Assembly: GCF_900660755.1 (NCBI RefSeq)
Contig: NZ_LR215050.1
Location: 1,178,001-1,242,000 of the forward strand
DNA length: 64,000 nt
DNA from: Acholeplasma hippikon
GTDB taxonomy: Bacteria > Bacillota_I > Bacilli_A > Acholeplasmatales > Acholeplasmataceae
Direction of reading: 5' to 3'
A program made the translations under genes and the position numbers. This document shows, piece by piece, positions 25,499-31,628 of this stretch. Within the stretch, counting starts at the first letter, position 1. Every line of letters starts with the position of its first letter. Under the pieces are notes generated by a model. That model saw nothing but the letters and a program-made list of their open reading frames with translations. It did no database searches and had not been told where the DNA came from.

Positions 25499-25721
25499 CC
25501 CATCCTTTAGTTGCGACTTCATATATTCCGCGAATTCCAAATAAATCATTTGGAGTGCATTTGAACAAATCACATAATTGTAGGATTTGCTTTGCATTAG
25601 CTATTGATTTGCCTTTCTCCAAAGCCCAATAGTTTGCTTGTGTCATATCTAGTAATTTAGCAATATCTCGTTGACTTAACTTAGCGGCCTCTCTAAATTC
25701 CTTCAGTTTAGGTAATTCCAT
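25482..25721 (-). CDS. Stand-alone XRE-family repressor
   Basis: A 79-aa protein that is almost entirely a Cro/CI HTH (AKLSQRDIAKLLDMTQANYW, then LCDLFKCTPNDLFGI). The Shine-Dalgarno GGAGG is 7 nt before ATG 25721. It is divergent from the outward promoter at 25767-25795 and is the likely lysogeny repressor or Cro-like switch protein. Its last strand-helix segment is closely related to the end of the 224-aa neighbour, suggesting that the two HTHs are duplicates. Confidence 0.82.
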   Translation of the reverse strand: MELPKLKEFREAAKLSQRDIAKLLDMTQANYWALEKGKSIANAKQILQLCDLFKCTPNDLFGIRGIYEVATKGWDDDEA

Positions 25722-25766
25722 AGATAACCTCCGTTTTCTTTTGACAAATTTAATTTATCAAATACA

Positions 25767-25795
25767 TTGACATCACGACAGTTTTGATTTATCAT
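25767..25795 (+). promoter_or_regulatory. Outward-facing consensus promoter at the right end of the prophage
   Basis: TTGACA at 25767-25772, a 17-bp spacer and TATCAT at 25790-25795. Two ATTTATCA direct repeats (25753-25760 and 25788-25795) flank the -35 and overlap the -10, and may be operators. In the integrated state it reads antisense into tRNA-Trp; in the excised circle it would read across attP into the left-end genes. Confidence 0.6.
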
Positions 25796-25840
25796 AAAGA
25801 TGAAATGACAATTTAAAACGGTCATTAAGTCTCAAAATAT

Positions 25841-25860
25841 AGCTGCATTATATTGCAGCT
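25841..25860 (-). terminator. Phage-supplied terminator for tRNA-Trp
   Basis: Stem AGCTGCA/TGCAGCT with a 6-nt loop, followed on the minus strand by ATATTTT. It lies 16 bases after the tRNA 3' end and can replace the original terminator now stranded beyond attL. On the plus strand no T-run follows, so rightward transcription should pass. Confidence 0.6.
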
Positions 25861-25874
25861 CTCGTTAATAATAT

Positions 25875-25920
25875 AATGGCGGGGGCAACAGGATTCGAAC
25901 CCATACAAACGGTTTTGGAG
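25875..25920. repeat. attR: 46-bp direct repeat
   Basis: Identical to 15127-15172. Here it is continuous with the native 5' half of tRNA-Trp, so the phage copy restores a complete tRNA gene. Confidence 0.95.
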
Positions 25921-25951
25921 ACCGGTGTGCTACCGTTGACACCATGCCCCC
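25877..25951 (-). tRNA. trnW: tRNA-Trp (anticodon CCA)
   Basis: Minus-strand cloverleaf: acceptor GGGGGCA/TGCCCCC, anticodon loop CTCCAAA, T loop GTTCGAATC, encoded CCA end. It reads UGG only, consistent with TGA being a stop codon. It is the integration target of the prophage. Confidence 0.95.
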
Positions 25952-25963
25952 TCGCGCTTTAAT

Positions 25964-25992
25964 AGTATAGCATAATAAAAAAATGATTTCAA
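25964..25992 (-). promoter_or_regulatory. Promoter of tRNA-Trp
   Basis: Minus-strand TTGAAA and TATACT with 17-bp spacing, about 13 bases before the tRNA 5' end. Confidence 0.6.
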
Positions 25993-26010
25993 TATCAAAA
26001 AAAAATAAAA

Positions 26011-26020
26011 AAAGCCAAGT
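26011..26020 (-). other. Right half of a terminator split by the IS element
   Basis: AAAGCCAAGT at 26011-26020 is the complement of ACTTGGCTTT at 27703-27712. If the IS and one ACT copy are removed, the two join as a perfect 10-bp stem with loop AAAT, followed on the minus strand by a long T-run: the original terminator of the 27717-28763 gene. Confidence 0.8.
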
Positions 26021-26110
26021 AAATACTTGATATGATACCTCTAAAGTAGACACAGGAAATAATATAAAGAAATATATATTATTACTGTTAATACTTGGAG
26101 GTATTTTATT

Positions 26111-26821
26111 TTGAGAAAAAACAAACGATTAAGTTATGAAGAAAAATTACTTATTTGCACGATATATGAGAAAGGCGAAGGGTCACTTAGACAGTTAGCA
26201 AGTCAGTTTGGCGTAAGCAAAAGCGCAATAGAGGTACTGATTTTCAAATATAGTAAGTTTGGTGCTGAAGCATTACGTATGCAAGGTATGAATCAAAGTT
26301 ATACTGAAACATTAAAAAATGAAGTTGTTGAATCATATAGGAATGGTGCTGGAAGTTATTATGATTTAGCCCTAAAATATGGAATTCGTAATCCGTCATT
26401 AATAGCAAGATGGGTATTAGGGTATAATAATATCAAAACTACACATAGTGAATCAGGTGGTATCGATATTATGGGACGTAAAACAACATTAGATGAAAGA
26501 GTTAAAATTGTAGAATACTTAATTCAAAATGAGTTTGATTATCAAGGTACCTCCTTGAAGTTTGAAGTAAGCTACCAACAAGTATACACTTGGTACAAAA
26601 AGTACCAAGTTTTTGGTGTTGATGGACTTAGTGACAAGCGTGGTCGAAAAAAACAACCTGATGAATTATCAGAACTTGAAAAATTAAGACGTGAGAATGA
26701 ACGCCTAAAAAAAGAATTATATTTAAGTGAGGCAGCCAAGAAAGTCTTCAAAAAAAAACAAGAGTTGGAGGCCAAATCCCACTTAACAAGATTAGAAACC
26801 AAGAAACATATGAAACAATAG
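26111..26821 (+). CDS. IS150-like transposase OrfA
   Basis: A 236-aa protein with two helix-turn-helix modules (YEKGEGSLRQLASQFGVSKS near residues 17-40; a second around FDYQGTSLKFEVSYQQVYTW, 140-160) and a C-terminal leucine-rich helix (LEKLRRENERLKKELYLSEA) for multimerisation. TTG 26111 has GGAGG 10 nt upstream. A -1 slip on the nine-A run at 26750-26758 would fuse it to OrfB and make the full transposase. Confidence 0.85.
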   Translation: MRKNKRLSYEEKLLICTIYEKGEGSLRQLASQFGVSKSAIEVLIFKYSKFGAEALRMQGMNQSYTETLKNEVVESYRNGAGSYYDLALKYGIRNPSLIARWVLGYNNIKTTHSESGGIDIMGRKTTLDERVKIVEYLIQNEFDYQGTSLKFEVSYQQVYTWYKKYQVFGVDGLSDKRGRKKQPDELSELEKLRRENERLKKELYLSEAAKKVFKKKQELEAKSHLTRLETKKHMKQ

Positions 26822-27660
26822 CTTATTTTAAAGATGTTTACGATATTAAATGGCTCTGTGAACTGTTAGGTATACCGCGATCTGCATATTATAAATGGTC
26901 AAACAGAATTAAACCATCCTATGAAACAAAGAATGAAGAAATGCTAGAAGTTATACAAACCTACTATAAACATTTCAATAAAAAATACGGTTATAGACGT
27001 ATTAGAGATAACATCAATAAATATACTGGAAAAAATCATTCAGAAAACTACATTTATCGTTTAATGCGAGCCTACAATTTAAAATCTATTATCCGTCGTA
27101 AACGTCCAGGTTTCTTGAAGACTAAACCTGAACAAGTTGGACAAAACATATTAAATAGAGAATTTAGTGCATCCAATCCAAATGAGAAATGGTTAAGTGA
27201 TGTTACAGAATTTAAATATGGATACAGTGGTCAAAAGCTTTACTTATGTGCGATATTAGACGTATATGATAAGAGTGTAGTTTCTTATCATATACATCAT
27301 AGAAATGATAATCATCTCGTTTTTACAACCTTTAATAAGGCAGTGAAAAAGAATCCTGGTGCTCAACCAATGTTTCATAGTGACAGGGGATTTCAATACA
27401 CGAGCAGATCATTTAAGAATCTATTAGATAAACACAATATGGTGCAAAGTATGTCTAGAGTAGGTAAGTGTATTGATAATGGACCAATCGAGAACTTATG
27501 GGGCATCATCAAATCTGAAATGTATTATTTAGAAACGTTTGATTCATCAGAAAAACTCACAAAAGCAATTAAAGATTACATTAAGTTCTATAATCAAGAA
27601 AGAATACAACGTAAATTAAAAAGCCATACACCTTTAGAATATAGGTATATGGCCATTTAA
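26752..27660 (+). CDS. IS150-like transposase OrfB, DDE integrase (made by -1 frameshift from OrfA)
   Basis: The frame is open from the A-run at 26750 onward; the first ATG is only at 26941, after conserved sequence (WLCELLGIPRSAYYKW). The rve/DDE catalytic core has Asp in WLSDVTEF, Asp in FHSDRGFQYT and Glu in GPIENLWGIIKSEMYY. It cuts and joins the IS ends as an OrfAB fusion. The coordinates given are for the frame, not a proven start codon. Confidence 0.88.
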   Translation, partial: KKTRVGGQIPLNKIRNQETYETIAYFKDVYDIKWLCELLGIPRSAYYKWSNRIKPSYETKNEEMLEVIQTYYKHFNKKYGYRRIRDNINKYTGKNHSENYIYRLMRAYNLKSIIRRKRPGFLKTKPEQVGQNILNREFSASNPNEKWLSDVTEFKYGYSGQKLYLCAILDVYDKSVVSYHIHHRNDNHLVFTTFNKAVKKNPGAQPMFHSDRGFQYTSRSFKNLLDKHNMVQSMSRVGKCIDNGPIENLWGIIKSEMYYLETFDSSEKLTKAIKDYIKFYNQERIQRKLKSHTPLEYRYMAI

Positions 27661-27716
27661 TTTTATATTATTTACCGTGTCTACTTGACAAGAGGCTGTT
27701 CAACTTGGCTTTCAAC

Positions 27717-28763
27717 TTATTTCTTATCTTTTTTCTTTAATTCTTCTTCATCGATATCAGAGAATATTTGTTCACGTGGAGTGTAGTTTTCTGGAAGACC
27801 ATTTGTAGCTTTTTCTGGACGTCCATTTCTAATTAACTTCTTAACAGTTCTATGGAAGAACATGAAGTAAGGAATTAATAGAAGAATAACGAAGTAAATA
27901 CCATATACAACAAAGTAAACTGAACGATATTCTTTTAAATCAACTGGTTGGAATTTATCAACTAAGTTTAAAGCTTGTTTTTCTTCAGCAGTAGGAACTT
28001 CTGGATTTGCAAAAGTCTTAGATAAGTTGTAAGTTTCAGCAGTTAAGTTTAATGTTTCGTGTGACACTAATGGTTCACCACCATAAACATCTTCACCACT
28101 TGTAATACGATAGATAAATACTTTTTCTTCCTCACCAGTTATGTGAGCATAAACATTAATATATTCAATATCATATTCATAGATTCCACCAAAACCATCT
28201 TGGTTTTCTCTATATAAATTATAGTTAGTAATACGTAGTGTATAAGGAACTTGATTGTTAGCTAAGAAGCCATTCACATTCTTCCAAATTGTGTGTTTTG
28301 TAACATCATTTAATGTAACATTTTCTTTCTCTGGATCACCTGTGTGATGAGCAGTAATTTCAAAACTATAGTACATTACATCTTCATGACTGTGTTCTAA
28401 TACGATATAGAAACCATCTCTATAGATATCATATCCTGGAGCTTTTTCAGCTGAAACGAATGGATAAACACCTAATTTAATTTGATACTTCGGATCGATA
28501 TCTTCACCAGTAGTATCGTAAGATTCCGCTCCATCAAGCGTTTTAATCTTATCTGTTGAGTAATAATAATTGTATGGAGCATTATAATAAGCCATACCAT
28601 CAAAAATATTATATGAGTCGTCTTCATTGACTGCTCCCATTAAATAATCAGAAGCATATAAACTTTTTTGGATTTCAACAATTCCTCCAAAGAAGAACTC
28701 AATTAAAACAACGATTAGTAATGCAAAGAATATATATAGGATTCTACCAAACCATTTTGCCAT
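27717..28763 (-). CDS. Membrane protein of unknown function
   Basis: A 348-aa protein with a membrane helix near the N-terminus (ILYIFFALLIVVLIEFFF) and a second at about 285-305 (VYFVVYGIYFVILLLIPYFMF); the ~260 residues between are hydrophilic and strand-rich and probably outside the cell. The cytoplasmic tail is charged and ends EEELKKKDKK. No family is recognised. Its original terminator is interrupted by the IS, so transcripts may now run antisense into the transposase genes. Confidence 0.7.
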   Translation of the reverse strand: MAKWFGRILYIFFALLIVVLIEFFFGGIVEIQKSLYASDYLMGAVNEDDSYNIFDGMAYYNAPYNYYYSTDKIKTLDGAESYDTTGEDIDPKYQIKLGVYPFVSAEKAPGYDIYRDGFYIVLEHSHEDVMYYSFEITAHHTGDPEKENVTLNDVTKHTIWKNVNGFLANNQVPYTLRITNYNLYRENQDGFGGIYEYDIEYINVYAHITGEEEKVFIYRITSGEDVYGGEPLVSHETLNLTAETYNLSKTFANPEVPTAEEKQALNLVDKFQPVDLKEYRSVYFVVYGIYFVILLLIPYFMFFHRTVKKLIRNGRPEKATNGLPENYTPREQIFSDIDEEELKKKDKK

Positions 28764-28842
28764 GTAAATAATACCGCCTTTCTATATAATAATACCAAAT
28801 TTATGTGTAAAATAAAAAAAATAATTTTTTTTCAAAACAGAC

Positions 28843-28870
28843 TTTACAAATAAAATTTTATTGGTATAAT
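28843..28870 (+). promoter_or_regulatory. Promoter of the tRNA cluster
   Basis: TTTACA at 28843-28848 and TATAAT at 28865-28870 with 16-bp spacing and a TG just before the -10. It lies 17 bases before tRNA-His. Confidence 0.65.
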
Positions 28871-28887
28871 AATACATGCGTCGACAC

Positions 28888-28964
28888 GGCGGTCGTGGCG
28901 AAGTGGTTAACGCATCTGCTTGTGGCGCAGACACTCGAGGGTTCGATTCCCTTCGGCCGCCCCA
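28888..28964 (+). tRNA. trnH: tRNA-His (anticodon GTG)
   Basis: Cloverleaf with the extra G(-1) paired to C73, anticodon loop TTGTGGC, T loop GTTCGATTC and encoded CCA. Confidence 0.95.
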
Positions 28965-28976
28965 TCTAAATAATAC

Positions 28977-29051
28977 AGGCCCATAGCCAAGCGGTAAGGC
29001 AATGGACTTTGACTCCATCACTCGTAGGTTCAAATCCTGCTGGGCCTGCCA
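28977..29051 (+). tRNA. trnQ: tRNA-Gln (anticodon TTG)
   Basis: Acceptor AGGCCCA/TGGGCCT, anticodon stem-loop ATGGA-CTTTGAC-TCCAT, encoded CCA. Confidence 0.95.
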
Positions 29052-29087
29052 TATTATTACTAAAGAGCGACACATGCCACCAATTCT

Positions 29088-29172
29088 GCGGGTGTGGCGA
29101 AATTGGCAGACGCACTAGACTTAGGATCTAGCGCTTTACGGCATGCAGGTTCAAGTCCTGTCACCCGCACCA
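29088..29172 (+). tRNA. trnL: tRNA-Leu (anticodon TAG)
   Basis: Class II tRNA with a long variable arm (CGCTTTACGGCATG region), acceptor GCGGGTG/CACCCGC, anticodon loop CTTAGGA, encoded CCA. Confidence 0.95.
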
Positions 29173-29182
29173 CTTATTAGGT

Positions 29183-29206
29183 AGAAGTTTAAGAACTTCT
29201 TTTTTT
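29183..29206 (+). terminator. Terminator of the tRNA cluster
   Basis: AGAAGTT/AACTTCT with a TAAG loop followed by seven T. Confidence 0.9.
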
Positions 29207-29316
29207 GCTTTTTGACTTGATTAATTTTAATATATTTGAGAGTAGAGATAATCGCTATTTATTTAATTATTATTAATGGTATCATTAAATGAAGTATCAT
29301 AAAAGGGAATGAAAAT

Positions 29317-30336
29317 ATGGATAACAACGAACGTGGTAATCATTTAAGAAAATTAAGAAATGAACATAACTTAACACAGGAAGCATTAGCATCTCGTTTA
29401 GGATTTGAATCACGAACTGCTATTGTGAATATGGAAAACGGAAAAGAAATAAGTAGTGATGTCATCTTAGGGTTGTGTGAAATTTATAAGGTTGATCCTA
29501 ATACAATCTTGATGTATCAATCAAATAATCAAAATTCATTAACAAAAGAACAATCTAAAAAAGAAGTTATTGTTTATAATCCAAGAACACATATAAGTTA
29601 TTTTAGTTTAATATTTATTATTTTATTAACAATTCCTCTATTTATATATTATATAGATAAGGAGTTAACGCTAAAGTATTTAGCTGGATTAATTGTCCTT
29701 ATTCCAATTGGACTATTCACCTTTTTTACTGATGCGTATAAAGAAAAGAAGAAAAGTTCTCTTACACTTCAAATCCCTATTATAAATAAAGTTAAATATA
29801 AACATGAGTTAAACGAAAAGGAATATATAAAACAGATAAATTTCTTTAAAAAAACAAGAGTAATGTTCTTATTTATGTCAGTATTCTTAAATTTTATTTC
29901 AATTGGGATTATAGGTTTAACAGATGTAATGAGTGATGTGATGCTTGGTGTGATTAGTTTATCTTCAATAATTTCAATTATTATAACTACACTATCATTA
30001 GGAGACTTTAATAAAGAAGTAACTGTAAGCTATAAAGCATTCAAAACACCAGTCAAAAAATCATTATTATCAATTCTAATTGAAGTTGGATTATATTTCT
30101 TAACAATGTTTAGTTTGACAGTAAGTGAATTAAATATCGATTTTTCGTTATTCTTGTTTGTTGTTTTCTTATACTTAACCATGATTATGCGATATGTGGA
30201 CTTATTAAGTTATGCTAAATTCAGCAAAATGTATAAAACAATAGAAGTTGATCACAATGACATGACTAAACAAGTGATTAAGTTTGATGTCCAGCAAAAA
30301 CAAATTGTTTCTATTAAAAACAAATCAAAAAAATAA
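29317..30336 (+). CDS. Membrane protein with N-terminal XRE-type helix-turn-helix
   Basis: A 339-aa protein. Residues 7-62 are a Cro/CI HTH (LRKLRNEHNLTQEALASRLG); then come about six membrane helices in three pairs (about 95-135, 180-230 and 250-290) with lysine-rich cytoplasmic loops. This layout suggests a membrane-tethered regulator that senses a membrane or surface signal. No target is known. Ribosome binding site AAAGGGA. Confidence 0.72.
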   Translation: MDNNERGNHLRKLRNEHNLTQEALASRLGFESRTAIVNMENGKEISSDVILGLCEIYKVDPNTILMYQSNNQNSLTKEQSKKEVIVYNPRTHISYFSLIFIILLTIPLFIYYIDKELTLKYLAGLIVLIPIGLFTFFTDAYKEKKKSSLTLQIPIINKVKYKHELNEKEYIKQINFFKKTRVMFLFMSVFLNFISIGIIGLTDVMSDVMLGVISLSSIISIIITTLSLGDFNKEVTVSYKAFKTPVKKSLLSILIEVGLYFLTMFSLTVSELNIDFSLFLFVVFLYLTMIMRYVDLLSYAKFSKMYKTIEVDHNDMTKQVIKFDVQQKQIVSIKNKSKK

Positions 30337-30342
30337 CTTTTA

Positions 30343-30390
30343 AACACCTCCTAAGCAATGTATGATGTAGGCAAAAGGAGGTGTTTTTTT
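30343..30390 (+). terminator. Terminator that overlaps the next gene's ribosome binding site
   Basis: AACACCTCC pairs with GGAGGTGTT across a 25-nt loop and is followed by a T-run. The right arm contains GGAGG, which is also the only Shine-Dalgarno for the 107-aa gene starting at 30393. Confidence 0.7.
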
Positions 30391-30392
30391 GT

Positions 30393-30716
30393 TTGGCATA
30401 CAAAGAGATATTTGAACTGTTATTTCAAGTTGAACCACAAACAGGAAATTTTTTGATAGATGCAATAGTACCCATTCTCTTATCATTAATTTTCTATAAA
30501 GTAGTCTTTATGTTTGTTGGTAAGCTGTATGATTCCGGGGTCGTTTGGGGGAATGACATAGGGAGTTTATTACATTGGCTATTAAGATGTGGATTAATTT
30601 ATATATCAATTAAGGTATTTAATCAATTTATTCATTATTGGCCAATTTTATTAGTAAGTATCATTATCTTGATAATTATTTGTATAATGATTAAGTATAA
30701 TAAAAATTTAGTATAG
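30393..30716 (+). CDS. Small membrane protein of unknown function
   Basis: A 107-aa protein with three hydrophobic segments (IVPILLSLIFYKVVFMFVG, LLRCGLIYISIKVF and ILLVSIIILIIICIMI). TTG 30393 is the likely start, 11 nt after GGAGG; the GTG at 30381 overlaps that site. Translation is possible only if the hairpin at 30343-30390 is open. No family is recognised; it is followed 17 nt later by the NERD gene. Confidence 0.55.
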   Translation: MAYKEIFELLFQVEPQTGNFLIDAIVPILLSLIFYKVVFMFVGKLYDSGVVWGNDIGSLLHWLLRCGLIYISIKVFNQFIHYWPILLVSIIILIIICIMIKYNKNLV

Positions 30717-30733
30717 GAACGGAAGAAATTAAC

Positions 30734-31477
30734 ATGGCAAAGAAGAAAAAGAAAAATAACGGAGAATTGCTTTATGAAACGATAAGTGTCATTATTGTAT
30801 TTATAGTTACATTAACAATAAAAACTATTTCAATTATTTACGATGCAATAACAATTTATACGTCAGGTTATAAACAAAAATCTCAAAAAGGATTCTTCAA
30901 AACATACTTTGATAAAGGTAATTACGGAGAATTTAAATTATATAAAAAAGCTGTTAGACAATTCGGCAAACCAAATGTTTTAACAAATATTTATCTATCC
31001 CATACAACAACAGATACAACTGAAATAGATGTACTTGCTATTAGTAAAGAAGGTATCTATGTATTTGAAATGAAAAATTATAATGGATATATCTTTGGAT
31101 CTAAAAATGATGAAAATTGGACGCAAGTATTCCACAAAAATGCTAAACATAAATTCTATAATCCACTTAGACAAAATTATGCGCATACAAAAGCACTTCA
31201 AAATTATTTAGAAATTGATGATTCTAAAGTTATTCCAGTTGTTGTTTTTTCTAACTACGCTAAATTAAGTAAGATTAATATAACAGACAAAGAACAAGTC
31301 ATTCAATTAAAGAATTTGAATAGACTTATCAGAAAAACAAGAAAAGTTAAAACTAATGTTTTATCTTTAGAAGAGAAGGAAAGTTATTTAAAAAAACTTA
31401 TCGAACGCTCTTGTATGCCAGATGAAGTAAAACAAAAACATATTGAACAAGTAAATGATTTAAAAATTCAAAAATAA
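30734..31477 (+). CDS. NERD-domain (nuclease-related) membrane protein
   Basis: A 247-aa protein with an N-terminal membrane helix (TISVIIVFIVTLTIKTI) and a NERD domain at about residues 55-170. The core reads GNYGEFKLYKKAV, TEIDVLAISKEGIYVFEMKNYNGYIFG, with the Glu, Asp and Glu-x-Lys residues of the PD-(D/E)xK-like fold. NERD proteins are presumed nucleases or DNA-processing factors. A terminator follows at the stop codon. Confidence 0.85.
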   Translation: MAKKKKKNNGELLYETISVIIVFIVTLTIKTISIIYDAITIYTSGYKQKSQKGFFKTYFDKGNYGEFKLYKKAVRQFGKPNVLTNIYLSHTTTDTTEIDVLAISKEGIYVFEMKNYNGYIFGSKNDENWTQVFHKNAKHKFYNPLRQNYAHTKALQNYLEIDDSKVIPVVVFSNYAKLSKINITDKEQVIQLKNLNRLIRKTRKVKTNVLSLEEKESYLKKLIERSCMPDEVKQKHIEQVNDLKIQK

Positions 31478-31499
31478 AGGGCCAATTGGCCTTTTTTTG
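31476..31499 (+). terminator. Terminator of the NERD gene
   Basis: GGCC-AATT-GGCC extended by A/T pairs, followed by seven T, starting at the stop codon. Confidence 0.88.
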
Positions 31500-31628
31500 A
31501 TATTTCCTTAAAATAGACTAACAAAAACGGACATACTGACAAAAAGAATCATCATACAAGTTGTTAATAAAATTCTTTTATTAACTGCTTGATATAATAA
31601 ACGTGTAAAAACAGATGGGGTAAAGTAT

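Larger units (their letters stand above)
15127..25920. mobile_element. Integrated filamentous-phage (inovirus/plectrovirus-like) prophage
   Basis: The element is bounded by 46-bp direct repeats made of the 3' half of tRNA-Trp; one repeat unit plus contents is 10,748 bp. Contents from left to right: small early genes, a winged-helix protein, a structured intergenic region, a coat-like protein, a secreted serine protease, two large membrane-anchored surface proteins, a two-span small protein, a Zot/pI-like ATPase, a membrane coiled-coil protein, a tyrosine integrase, and two XRE regulators in opposite orientation. The order coat - adsorption - small minor protein - pI matches filamentous phages. 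No secretin (pIV) is present, as expected in a host without an outer membrane. Plectroviruses are known from Acholeplasma and Spiroplasma; this element is larger than typical for them. Confidence 0.8.
26028..27702 (+). mobile_element. IS3-family (IS150-group-like) insertion sequence, 1675 bp
   Basis: The element begins TGATAT and ends TTCA (TG...CA ends, usual for IS3). It is flanked by a 3-bp ACT duplication (26025-26027 and 27703-27705). Inner terminal repeats 26044-26068 and 27662-27686 match over 25 bp with two differences; the outer 16 bases are less alike. It carries orfA and orfB in overlapping frames joined by an A-run. Both reading frames look intact, so the element may be active. 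Confidence 0.88.

Noticed and set aside
15127-25920. The element as an integrative conjugative element or plasmid
   Set aside because: No relaxase, type IV secretion genes or coupling protein. The coat-like protein and the Zot/pI pattern fit a filamentous phage better.
26028-27702. The IS as part of the prophage
   Set aside because: It lies outside attR, beyond the intact tRNA-Trp, with its own ACT target duplication.
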